Assembly (NCBI GenBank): GCA_030063045.1
Contig: JAQSEB010000086.1
Coordinates: forward strand, 1,076,501 to 1,140,500
DNA from: Pratylenchus scribneri
Taxonomy: Eukaryota; Nematoda; Chromadorea; Rhabditida; Pratylenchidae
Direction: 5' to 3'
Length of the DNA: 64,000 nucleotides
The position numbers were made by a program, and so were the translations under genes. Each line of letters begins with the position of its first letter. The stretch's first letter is position 1. The notes under the pieces are model-generated. The model had not been told where the DNA came from. It saw only the letters and a program-made list of their open reading frames with translations, and made no database searches. This document shows positions 14,085-33,965 of the stretch, one piece after another.

Positions 14085-15002
14085 TGTCGTTTTAATTTTA
14101 GAAAAATTGGAATTCAAGGAAACATTTTTAGCCACGACTCCAAATTCCAACATCCAAAAATAAAATAATTCCATTGAATACGGTATCTGAATAATATTTT
14201 AGAAATTTAATCATTCTGAACCTAAATTCTTAGAACTATTTTCAATTTAATTATGTAAAATTACTGCCAATTGATTAAATAATTGCAGAAATTTATCCAC
14301 AAATTTCCTTTTCCAAAATGACCATTTTATTTGCAAAAAATGCAAAATCAAACCAATTTTAATCCACCCACTCAAAAACCAATTTTCTACCTCAAATTTT
14401 GACGATGCAAATTCCCAGAAATTCCTTTTTTTACATACTCTGACCAAAATTGCGTTTCGGTCAAAAATGTGGAGGAGGAGGCGAGAAGGGATTATGGAAG
14501 ATGAGGGGAAGGAAATTGCTACAAAATTAATTGGGCATTTGCCATTTGATGCAATCGGATTAGTGGGAGACAATTATTAGCATATTGGACTATTATAATT
14601 GAGTGGAAAATTGGATGGAATTGGATGGGACAAAAAAATTGTCAATTGGCCAATATTCCAGAGATAATCTTCCATAAAAATTGGAGGGAAACCCAACGGA
14701 CATCCGGCGGTTTGTTTGTGCCAATTGGCAACAAAATTAGCCGCCAAAAATGGATAAATTATATTTGTTAACATTTTATAGTTAATTATCTCTTATTCGT
14801 CCTTTTGAATAGTATTATTTTATATTTTTAATTATCTTATTTTTGACTAGCCGATCTTTTAATTTCTATTATATGGCAAAAATACATTCAATTTAGAAGG
14901 GAAAAAATAAAAAAAAAAAATTAAAATAATTTATTTTTTCATAAAAAAATATTTATATGACCAGGCTCTATGGTTCATGCAATTTCCCTAATGGCGAACG
15001 AC

Positions 15003-15085
15003 CAGGGCTGGGGTCGAAACGAAACTCAAAAACATCGAAATTTCGAAGATCGAAATTGAAAATCGAAATTTCGACCCCACCCCAG
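15003..15085. mobile_element. 83-bp hAT-like micro-MITE
   Basis: Ends read CAGGGCTGGGGTCGAAA and TTTCGACCCCACCCCAG. Perfect 8-bp target duplications CGAACGAC lie at 14995-15002 and 15086-15093. The interior is CGAAATTTCGA-type sequence. Confidence 0.85.
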
Positions 15086-15427
15086 CGAACGACGACATCA
15101 TTTTTCTAAAAGCAACCGGAAGATGATGCTGCTTCTTATCTCCATCGACGGAACACTTAATATCGTTTCAAAATTCAAATTCACTTGATTCTCTTTATAT
15201 TTGGAAACTTGACCCAAAATTTATAATAATAATATTCTATTTTAATGCATAAAAGCTGAATAAAGTCAATAATAAATAATGAGAAATTTAAAAAAAAAAA
15301 ATATATATATTTATCCAATTGAGAAGATAGGAAAAGATTTATTTTTCCTTTTATTTATACAATTTAAATTATATTATTATATTAAATAATAAAATACAAG
15401 AAATATGTATAATAAAATAGAGTAAAA

Positions 15428-15466
15428 CGAGCGTTGGGATGCCGCTTCGCGGCATCCCAACGCTCG
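15428..15466. other. Perfect 18-bp-arm GC-rich hairpin
   Basis: CGAGCGTTGGGATGCCGC, a TTC loop, then the exact inverse. It stands out in AT-rich DNA. No T-run follows and no gene is adjacent, so its role is unknown. A weaker GC-rich hairpin-like block lies at about 16203-16243. Confidence 0.8.
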
Positions 15467-15647
15467 CTAAAATTTTTTAAAATAAAAATGATGGAAAGCT
15501 TTAGAATCTCAGTTTCAGTTCTCTATAAATTGAACAAATGTACAAATTATCAGATTATTTAATTCTTGACATTACTTTATTAATGCCTCTAATTCATCAT
15601 TACTATTTTATTTTTCATTCTTCAATTTCCCTTCATTATCCATATCA

Positions 15648-15950
15648 TTCTCAATAATTCCATAGATTTTTCTTTTCATTTTCGACCATTCCCAGCTTTA
15701 TAACCTTCATTCTCGCCCATTCCCCGCTTTTTACCTTACATTCTCGACCATTCCCAGCATTTTACCCTTCATTCTCGACCATTCTCCGCTTTTTACCTTT
15801 CATTCTCGACCATTCTCCGCTTTTTATCTTTCATTCTCGACCATTCTCCGCTTTTTATCTTTCATTCTCGACCATTCTCCGCTTTTTACCTTTCATTCTC
15901 GACCATTCCCAGCTTTATAACCTTCATTCTCGCCCATCCTTGAGTTTTTC
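15648..15950. repeat. 31-bp tandem repeat, about nine copies
   Basis: The unit CATTCTCGACCATTCTCCGC plus TTTTTACCTTT is repeated head to tail with a few CCCAGC/TATAACC variants. Confidence 0.85.
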
Positions 15951-17094
15951 TCAATTTTTTACCCATCATTATCGATTATTTCCGGTATTTATCACTTCAT
16001 TCGTGAACTCATTCATGGCATTTCTAATTCATTTCCTCATTTTCTATTATTATCGGCTTTTTAAATCAGATCCCGATAAATATTAATTATTATCTTATTT
16101 AACTCATGAATCTCCCTACCACTTGATCCGATCCAAACTATTGTAACCTATTCCCGAGTTTGCTATTACCTATTACATTATTCCAATGATTTAATTGCTT
16201 AAAGGAGCGCCCGGTCGCCACTGCGCGGCTCCCGGCCGCTCCGATTGGTTCAAAATAATTAATTATCTCAATCATTTCTTAGCATTTTATACAATTATTT
16301 ACAAAATTTGGCAAATTTTTACATTATTTTTTAATAATTCTCGGCTATTCCATTAAAATAATTAAAAATTTTTCTCATTTAATATCATTCTAAAATATTT
16401 ATTTTTCTTTATTTCTTTATATTTTATGTTTAAAAGTTCTTTTTCTTTATTCCTTAATTATTTCATTTATTTTTGGATTTTATTTCTTAATTCAAAACGC
16501 CAAAGTTAAAATATTCGATTGTCAATTTGTCCGGGAACTCTCCATTTAGTATATTTAGATAATCAATGTAAAAATTATAAAAAAGGAAAAAATTTCAGGC
16601 ATTTAGCCATGAATAAGTAATTTTCTATGGTGACAAATAATGGAAATTGGCAATTTCCAAAATAATAGTCAAGAAATTGGGCTGATGAAATTTGGAAATC
16701 TCGGCTTTCTATAAAAGTGTCCTATAGACTACAGACTCAAGAGTTGGCTCATTCGATTGGGCATGGTCGATTTAGTATAGAAGAATAGTTAGTAACACAT
16801 TCCGTTAGATTCCTATCCCGCATCTGGCGCCCAGGAGTGCTGTTCCAAAATAGCAAGCAATTCTAAGGAAGCGAAGCCATTTGATCAAACATTTTAGATG
16901 CGAAATTTCGGCCAAAGATGGCAACTATAAATTAGGTTTAATTATGACAGTAAATAATAAAGGGGAATATTTAATTGGTCAAAAAAATACATTGATTTCC
17001 AAAAAAAAAGTTTTGAAAAGGATCACAAAATTGTAATAACATAAATTCAATTTTATATAATTTTAATTTTGACGAACCTTCTTTAATTTAAACT

Positions 17095-17250
17095 AAACAT
17101 TGACAAACTTCAATACATCTGTCAATACCAATAATGCCCAAGGGCTTCTCCTATTTCATCCTACTGTACCCCCACTTTTTGCCTAATCACCCCTGTCACC
17201 CAATTCCCTATCAATCAAATATTGCCCCAATCTGCATTTTTATTTTATAC
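17095..17250. repeat. Dispersed repeat, related to 29150-29300
   Basis: Contains CTGTCAATACCAATAATGCC, TCATCCTACTGTACC and TATCAATCAAATATTGCCCC. The same words occur in opposite orientation at about 29150-29300. The FB-C foldback is inserted directly at its end. Confidence 0.55.
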
Positions 17251-17251
17251 C

Positions 17252-17653
17252 TGTTACAGCGAATATTGGAAATTTGTGTATTTCCGGAAATACGCAGGCA
17301 ATTGGGTTAGCGAATTTAGGAAATCTCGGCTTCTAGTAATCGTACAGACTCGAGAGTAGGCTTATTCGACTCGCCATAGTCGATTTATTTTATGAAATTT
17401 TAATTACAGACTGGTATACCCTAAACCTAGCCCTTAACCCCTAACCATAAGCCCCTAAAACCATGCCGCCTTTAACCATAACCCTAACCCTAGCCCCTAT
17501 ATCAGTCTGTAATTGAAATTTCCTATAGTAAATCGACCAGGCCGAGTCGAATGAGCCTACTCTCGACCCTGTACGACGCCTAGAAGCCGAGATTTCCAAA
17601 ATTCGTCAACGCCGATTTCCTGAAATCGTCAATTTCCAATTTTCGCTGTAACA
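17252..17653. mobile_element. Foldback element FB-C, intact copy with 4-bp TSD
   Basis: Ends are TGTTACAGCGAA and TTCGCTGTAACA; flanks TACC (17248-17251) and TACC (17654-17657) look like a target duplication. The arms carry CTCGGCTTCTAG and the CAGACTCGAGAG / TCGACTCG words. The centre is a string of CCTAACCC/CCCCTAA motifs. Relatives lie at 16630-16800 (left half only), 35150-35465 and 49410-49800. Confidence 0.8.
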
Positions 17654-18264
17654 TACCCACTCTATTCCCTACTAAAGGTTCACTTCTTCGCCTATTTTGA
17701 CGACGTTCTTTTATCGCATTTTCCGCAAAACAAATAAATATATTAAATAAGCAAATGGAAATTTTGCGGCAACAGCAAAATTACATATATTAATTGAATA
17801 AATTTTTAATTTAGATATTAATCAATTGAAATTTTATTTGTTTAATTTCTCTCTATTTTTAGCTTCGTGCTTTCCATCATTTCTTAAATTCTCTTATTCA
17901 AGAATATTTATGAATATGGAAATGTTAATATTTTGATCGCTTATAATTGTCCTTTTGAATAGCATTACAGTATATAGAGGTATTTTTAATCATCTTATTC
18001 TTGACTAGCCCATCTCTTAATTTTATGGCATTCAATTTAAAAAGAAAAGATATAAAAATAAAATCAACTTATTTATTCATAAAAAATTATTTTTAAATTT
18101 ACATCAAATTAAAATAAATTTTAAAAATAAAATTGTAAAAAGGCCAACCGGTGAAATGACAAAAAAAAATTACAAAAAATATATAATAAATCAGTAAATG
18201 AAATTAAAAATGGGAAATTATTGAAAAGAGAAAATGGCGCTCATTTTTGACAGTGTTTTGGGGG

Positions 18265-27301
<9,037 letters not shown>

Positions 27302-27704
27302 TTTTTGTCCACTGCTGGAAATGGGGAGGATGTTTTTTTGCAGGTTGAAAACAAAAAAAATGAGATAATGAGCAATGCGGATTACTTCTATTTTCGTTGT
27401 CGTTCCCAAAAATAATGAGATGAATGTTGACGAAAATTTTTTGCACAAAAATGCTCTGCGGCTATTTTTATTTTTGTAGTTTTGTGACGGTGATTTTTGT
27501 GGAAAATGTCGAGACGGCATATTCAAATTTGGAGGTGTCCTTTCAAATTTTCATTTTTGGGTGGCACATGCAAATTTGCTTGTTGGGATAATTCCTAAAT
27601 TAAATTAAAAGGAAAATAATTAGTTATGTAAATTCACGTGAAAATTTTTAATTAGATTTGGATGGGGAAAATATTTAATTTATGTAATAATTATAAAAGT
27701 TTTA

Positions 27705-28090
27705 TCCTAGTCTCCAAAACCTTGTACTCAATCGATAAAACTCGGTCATGTTGCGTTATTTGATTATGTTTTGGTTTTGGGTTTAACCAATTCTAACTTA
27801 GTTTTGAACCATTAAACCAAATTTGATTTAAACCGTTTAATACCCTTTAATTGTTGACCAAACCAAAATTGGTTTAAACCGTTTAATACCCTTTAATTGT
27901 TGACCAAACCAAAATTGGTTTAAACCGTTTAATACCCTTTAATTGTTGACCAAACCAAAATTGGTTTAAACCGTTTAATACCCTTTAATTGTTGACCAAA
28001 TTATATACCATTCAATGAATTTTGACCAACTCTATCCAATTTTGGGTATATGGTTTGGGAATGTTAGACAAACACTTAAACCGTTTTTAT
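27705..28090 (+). mobile_element. 46-bp-unit MITE with four units
   Basis: Four tandem units of GGTTTAAACCGTTTAATACCC...GACCAAACCAAAATT between the family's outer arms. It lies upstream of MKK7, outside any gene I recognise. Confidence 0.85.
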
Positions 28091-28099
28091 TTTGGATTT

Positions 28100-29700
28100 T
28101 TGCAAAATTTTGTCAAAATGAATACAAGAGGATTGAGGATACATGGTAAATGGGCCAAAAAAATGGAAAAAAGGGAATAATTGAAATGATCTATAAGTAA
28201 AATGATTCAACTTTTATAGTCCCAGCTCAGTTCCGCTTCGACAAATCCGCAAATTCTTCAAATGTTTGTTTGCACATTTAAGGAAGAAGGGAAGGGAAAA
28301 GGACCATTCGGGAAATACGAAGGTCACACACAGAATTGACGCATGCATTTATATAAATAGACACCTCTGCGGGTAATGGGTTTCCTCTCTGCGGGTTTCA
28401 TGGATTTATTAGTATAATCATTTCTCGAAGGGAAATTTGTGCGGGTGGTGGGCGGAGGATTTAAAATAAAAAGTTTATTTATTTATTTACTCATTCATGA
28501 ATGTGAATGACCCGCGGGTCAAATCAAATATTCTCCAAAAGACAAATATTCAAAAGGGGAATTGGACTGGATTATGACTAAATATTTCTGCGATGAGTAA
28601 TCGCCGCAAAAATGCATTCATTGTATTTACAGATTTACACTCGATTTGTTTGGAAGTATTAATTGTTTTGGATTTTTCCCCTTCTTTTGATGACGCAAAT
28701 TTCCTTTCATCTTTTATTAGAGCATCCCCGCGCCGATCGTGTGGATCTTTATTCCCTTTTTTGGTTATGCATTTTGTAAATAGTATGCGAATTTGAACCA
28801 TGATGAATGAATGATTCTTTTTTCATTTATTCAAAAGACATAGATTTTTTGCCGAAAGAATTTAAGTCTCTTTGCCGAAAAAGCTTAAAACTTTTTAATG
28901 ATTTAGTTTAGACTTTATTAACCTTATAGAGTTTCCCTATAGATTGTGAAGTTTAGAATTTAGATCAAAACCATTCAAATTATTATTAATTATTCTAGGG
29001 CTAAAGTTGTTTTGAGCCAAAGCTGGGGGGCCTAGGCTCTCGCCCCCAACCTTAAATTATTCTTTATTAATTGTGCGAAAAAAATGGGATAATAATGTGA
29101 AATGCGAAGGGTAAAAAGTAAGTGTCAGTATAGTATAGGAGAGGAAAGGGGTGGATTTAAAATTAAAACGGATAGTTTGGGGCAATATTTGATTGATAGG
29201 ATGACAGGTTAAAAAAGTGACGGTACAGCGGTACAGTAGGATGAATAGGAAAGGCCCTTTATATATAGGCATTATTGGCATTGACAGATATAAAACCAAA
29301 TAAAATTTGGACGGTTTAATACTTCCAATTTTACACCATTGGTTCAACTTGACCAGCTTTATCGAATGATATAAGATTTTTAGTGTCAAAGATCAAGCAG
29401 CATTAAAAAGTTATTTATGTTTCGGTAAAAGAATCCAATTTTTCGGCAAAAAAAATTTGTACACCCTTTGTAAATATGCGAATTTGAACTATGATGATAT
29501 TTTAGCATTTTAATCAAATACAAATTTAATTTAATTCTCCTACAAATTAAAATTATATTTTATTTGCTTTATTTAATTTGCACGTGACGCTGCAAAAATG
29601 GAATAGCGAAGAGGAAATGATAGGGAAAGAAAACAAATTAAATAAGCTAGCCCATTGGGGGAATGCTACTGCTCTGAAAATTTTGTGGTCCCCAAAAAGA
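28100..29700. other. Intergenic, no supported gene
   Basis: Small ORFs on both strands look like chance. A stretch near 28320-28520 has CTGCGGGT words. A dispersed repeat at about 29150-29300 matches 17095-17240 in inverse orientation. The 29290-29390 stretch resembles the arms of the 46-bp-unit family. Confidence 0.5.
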
Positions 29701-29749
29701 TGTTAAATGAAACGGAATTGGGGAAAATATATTCCAGAGGCAAATTTTT

Positions 29750-30960
29750 GGAATTCCATTCCATTCCACAAAAAGTGGTCTTTGTGAAAATTAGCCAAGA
29801 ATTCCTTTACAAATTTGTGGAATTTGGTTAAAAAAATAGTTGGAATTATGGATGATAAATAAATGGAATTTTTCAACTTTTTTCCATTTAAAAATTTCTT
29901 AATTTCTTTTAATATTATTTTCCTTGGAAAGTGGCCCTTTCGCCTTTGTGAAAATAAGGCGAAAAAATTCCTATATTAATTTGTGGAATTTGGTTAAAAA
30001 AATAGTGGCAATTATGGATGATAAATAAATGGAATTTTTCAACTTTTTTCCATCCCAAAAATTCCTTAATTCCTTTAACATTATTTTCCTTGGAAAGTGC
30101 CTTTGTGAAAATTAGGCGAAAATTTGGCTTTAAACAAAGTGGGAATTATGGATGATAAAATAGAATTTTTTCAAGAATTCCTTAATTCCCTTGCTGACTC
30201 TTTTTCATTTAATTTAATATTACTAATTTCCTTGGAATTGGAGAAATTCCTAATTAGATCCTAGAGTTTGTCCTTTCCCTTGGGCTTCTAAAAATGTAAG
30301 AAAAAAGACTTGGCAGTGAAATTAATCGAATAAATAATATATAAGTAGATTGGATGTTTTTTTTTGTCAGGATATATAAAAAATAACGGGAATTATAGAT
30401 GATAATTAAATTGGAATTTTTCGACTTTTTTCCATTCCAAAATTCATTAATTTCCTTGTCGATTTCCTTAAATATTAATTTCCTTGGAATTTGGAGAAAA
30501 TTCCTTCCTTATATTAGAAAGGGCCTCTAAAAAGTGTGAATAATAAAAAAGACTCAACAAGTTGCTTTATATTATATTAATTTCCTTGAAATTGGAGAAA
30601 TCCTTTCTACTAAGGATTTTATTGTCCCTTGGGCTTGGGCTTCTAATAAGTGTGAAAAAAGATCCAAAAAGAGAAATTAATTGAATATATAATGTAGAAA
30701 AGTGGTTGAAGATTTTTTTGGCCGGATATTTGTGGTTGGATTTAATAAGTATAAAAAGCCGAAAATATAATTTCTACGGATGGGAATTGGGCGAAAATTC
30801 CTTCTAGGGTTATAGATTTCATTGTCTCCTTCGGATTTCTAAAAAGTGGGAGTAAATTGATCGAATATATAATGTAGAAGACTGCCGGGAATTTTATTTT
30901 GCCGGGAATTTTGGTTGGATTTGATAAGCATAAAAGGTAGAAAATGTTTATTTGGAGAAG
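29750..30960. repeat. Degenerate tandem repeat, ~160-190 bp period
   Basis: About six diverged copies share GGAATTATGGATGATAAATA, ATGGAATTTTTCAACTTTTT, TTCCTTGGAAAGTG and CTTTGTGAAAAT. The unit decays toward the right. Confidence 0.7.
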
Positions 30961-31259
30961 TTGAGATGGAAGATGCCAATGCCACAAAAGAGTGCAATGC
31001 AAGAAAAATGTTCAGCAATAGGGCGCAAAGCTAGTTGAATAATGTGAAGCGAAAATGCGAAAACGAAGAACAAGCCACCGCCGAAACAGCAGTAGAAGCG
31101 ACGAAAGTTGGTGTGTTGGTTGTAAGGCCACCATTGGAATTGCAGAGAAGACCACCGCACACCACACAGACATTTCGCCGTTGGCGATGTCTGCTCTGTG
31201 GCTGTCTCTACTATATTTGAATAATAAGCACAGAGGCTGGGCGTATGGCCGTTTTTCAT
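30948..31259 (-). CDS. Candidate small membrane-protein ORF, frame uncertain
   Basis: 103 codons from MKNGHTPSLC. The C-terminal half is strongly hydrophobic (RRFYCCFGGGLFFVFAFSLH, then ALFCGIGIFHLNF), suggesting one or two membrane segments, after a CLCGVRW stretch. The region is less AT-rich than its surroundings. A second minus-strand ORF (31012-31266) and a plus-strand ORF (31055-31315) overlap it, so the frame, strand and even coding status are unsettled. I do not recognise the protein. Confidence 0.3.
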   Translation of the reverse strand: MKNGHTPSLCAYYSNIVETATEQTSPTAKCLCGVRWSSLQFQWWPYNQHTNFRRFYCCFGGGLFFVFAFSLHIIQLALRPIAEHFSCIALFCGIGIFHLNFSK

Positions 31260-31933
31260 CGGCCACAGAAAAGGAAGCTAATATAATGTTGGCCTTGGAG
31301 AGAAAAGGAAGCTAATAATATAAGTTGGGGAAGAAGATGGCAAAAGGCCAATCCATATCCATATCGTCTCGTTTCAGTCTTCCATGGCCAAAAAAGGAAA
31401 TTTGTTGAATAGATAATGCGGATGAGAGGGATTTTTGCTCTAGGCGAGATTTCTTGTTAAAAAATGAAAAAATAAATTGTAATGAGAATCCATAATTCAT
31501 TTTTATAGAAAGATTCGATGTACGCCAAGAATAGATTTTTACTATCATGCTGTTCGCCCACGGGACTCAGACGTTCCACAATTTTATCTATTCGAAAAGT
31601 CTTCACTCTTCAGTCTTCACCCTTTCGGGGCTCAGAAAATTAATTTGTCTCGTTAATGTAAAATAACAATCAATTCTGCTTTCTGCTATAAATAACAATA
31701 TATTCAATTGGCCATATCTGGTCAACAAATTCTCATTTAGCAATGATTTATACTTACATCATTGGATTCCTATTCAAAAGGGTTTTAAAATGAGAGAAAA
31801 AATTTATTCATGTTCAAACCGATTCTCTTATTCTCGTTTTTCATCCAACCGCATATGCATATTTCATGGCCACAATTAAAACCAAAAGCAAAACAAATAT
31901 CACCATTATATTTAGCACCCTCGATATGGCTGT

Positions 31934-32541
31934 ACTATAGTATATGGTGCCAAGAGTTGGGGTATGTATGATATACCATTCGACTCCTCTCGTTGAGCTG
32001 AGTTCGAATCTGCAAAAATTTTTTGCCGGAGACGCCTAGGAAAAAAGTTACAGTATGATGAAAATTGAAAAAGTGCTTGGTCCCCCCTATGGGTCGAAAA
32101 CTCAAAAAATTTTTGACATTTTTTTTCGGTCAAATTATAGCTCGATCGACGCGTCTCGATGAGAGGAGTCCGAATCTGCCATTGGTTTCGCATAAAACCG
32201 AAAAATAAAAAAGTTATGGCCATTTTTGTTTCAGAGTAGGGGCTAAGTTTAGGGGATAGGATTAGGGTTGGGGCTAGGGTTAGGGTTTAGGGGCTCGGAG
32301 CATAGGAGTCTTAAAGAAGTCTAACATATCGCCCGGGTGTAATTTTGCCAAAAAAATTTTCAAAAATTTTCGACCTATAGGGGGGACCCTTCACTTTTAC
32401 ATTGTTTGCTTCTTTAGCATACTGTAACTTTTTTCCTAGGCGTCTCCGGCAAAAAATTTTTGCAGATTCGAACTCAGCTCAACGAGAGGAGTCGAATGGT
32501 ATATCATACATACCCCAACTCTTGGCACCATATACTATAGT
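31934..32541. mobile_element. Large foldback element FB-E
   Basis: The arms of about 170 bp are almost exact inverse copies: ACTATAGTATATGGTGCC, CCAAGAGTTGGGGTATG, ATTCGACTCCTCTCGTTGAG, GGAGACGCCTAGG. The interior carries GGTCAAATTATAGCTCGATC and TAGGGTTAGGG-type text. ORFs over the arms are artefacts. Confidence 0.85.
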
Positions 32542-32951
32542 GACCCCCCCTATATTTGACACTTCTATCATCCATCAAAATCATCCAACATCACTAAAGT
32601 TATGGCCAAGTTGCGCAGGACTTGGCCAAATCAAAAAATATTCATGATCCTTCCCTGAGTGAGTATAAAATTTCAGCTCATTTCATCCTCAAAAACATAG
32701 AGAAAACTGGGTAATATACAAACGTTTCGGACACAGAACTTAAATTTGCATTGAAATTTTGTTTTCTATTGATATTAAAATTTTGGGCATTCCAAGCCAG
32801 TATACAGTGAATTTTCGGGTCCTGCTATTACCATTCGACAAGCTGAATTTAACGGTAACACAATTTATCGTCCTCAATAATATTTCGCATATAAAATATA
32901 ATTAATTATAATTATCAATTAATAAATCTTTCTTTATTGAGAATTAAATTG

Positions 32952-33136
32952 AAAAAAAAAAGAACGTCCTCCGATGCCCCCAAAGGGGACATATTAAACC
33001 AGTGCCGGAGGGCTTCACCTGGCTTGCTTTTTGGGTTTTTGTATTATCACTTTCCGAAACTTGGGGCCGGGTAGCTCCGTTCGACCAAAGTGGGGGGATT
33101 CCCAATGTTTGGAGGGTCTCGAAAAGAAGCAAGCCG
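32952..33136 (-). ncRNA. Candidate Pol III structured ncRNA
   Basis: A compact GC-rich island. Read on the minus strand it has TATATATA at 33166-33159, a transcribed region starting about 25 bp downstream, and a ten-T run at 32961-32952 as terminator. Long-range pairing is visible: GGCTTGCTT (33135-33127) with AAGCAAGCC (33029-33021). CCTCCG/CGGAGG forms a second stem and GTCCCCTTTGGGGGC (32990-32976) a 3' hairpin. The TATA-to-T-run layout is that of gene-external Pol III promoters (U6, RNase P/MRP, 7SK class). I cannot assign a family, and overlapping short ORFs are not convincing. Confidence 0.4.
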
Positions 33137-33351
33137 TCCGCATTCATTTTTGAGCGCGTATATATAGAAAGAAGAAATGGAAGGGGCTAAAAATTTATGG
33201 GATGCAGGGAAGGAGAGAGGCAGCCAACGAAAAGGAGCTCTTACGTGAATCTTCAATACACTATTTATTCATTATTTGTCATCTCTGCTCTTCTCTACCC
33301 TCCACAGTCCATATTGAGTGAGTGTATTTGGAAAAATTTTTTACTGACAAC

Positions 33352-33645
33352 AGTTTTTGACTTCTAATAAATCAGAAACCGGTTTTAGACCATACAAATC
33401 TTATACCAATTTGTAGATCTCATCGAAACGCGTCGATTGGTATATAAAATGTCAGGTTTTGGCTCAAAATTAAAGTGTTTAAAACCAAAACTTGAAATAT
33501 GGTTTAAACGGTTTAATACCCTTTAATTTTGGACCAAAACCAAACATTTTATATACCATTCGACGCGTCTCGATGAGATCTACAAAATGGTATAAGATTT
33601 GTATGGTCTAAAGCCGGTTTCTGATTTATTAGAAGTCAAAAAAAC
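33352..33645. mobile_element. Foldback element FB-F, copy 1
   Basis: Arms carry CAGAAACCGGTTTTAGACC and ATCTTATACCAATTTGTAG with inverse counterparts. The centre has ATGGTTTAAACGGTTTAATA, shared with the 46-bp-unit family. A second copy is at 53970-54232. Confidence 0.8.
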
Positions 33646-33965
33646 TAATTTTTCATGCAAAAAATAATTACTCATTTTTTTGCTAATTCCATAGCCAAGC
33701 AATTAATAAAATTAATTTATCACAATGAAATTCAAATGAGATTGCAATATTAACAGAAACAAATAAAAATGGGAGATCATTCATCAATGCTTTTTGATGT
33801 AGAGATTTTGGTTATCTTTATCTCTGTGATTTGAGTTGAGTGTGAGTGTGAGGAGATTTTTATATCTATCCCCTTTCTACATTTCGCAATTACTACTTAT
33901 TACTTAACCAAACCTATCTAATATTTTAATAAGCTTAGTTTTATAGCACAATTCTTATTTTTTAG

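Larger units (their letters stand above)
12544..14232. mobile_element. Long-TIR element enclosing two other foldbacks
   Basis: The arms at about 12544-12690 and 14085-14232 are inverted copies of about 150 bp. They share TGGAATTATTTTATTTTTG, ATGTTGGAATTTGGAG and GTGGCTAAAAATGTTTCC. Between them lie the foldbacks at 13263-13593 and 13863-14084, so this is a nested arrangement. No transposase-like ORF is visible. Confidence 0.65.

Noticed and set aside
17400..17510. Possible internal telomere tract
   Set aside because: The CCTAACCC words are irregular and confined to foldback centres; there is no long uniform array.
31912..32647. Two ORFs, one on each strand, sharing sequence
   Set aside because: They are translations of the two arms of the foldback element FB-E.
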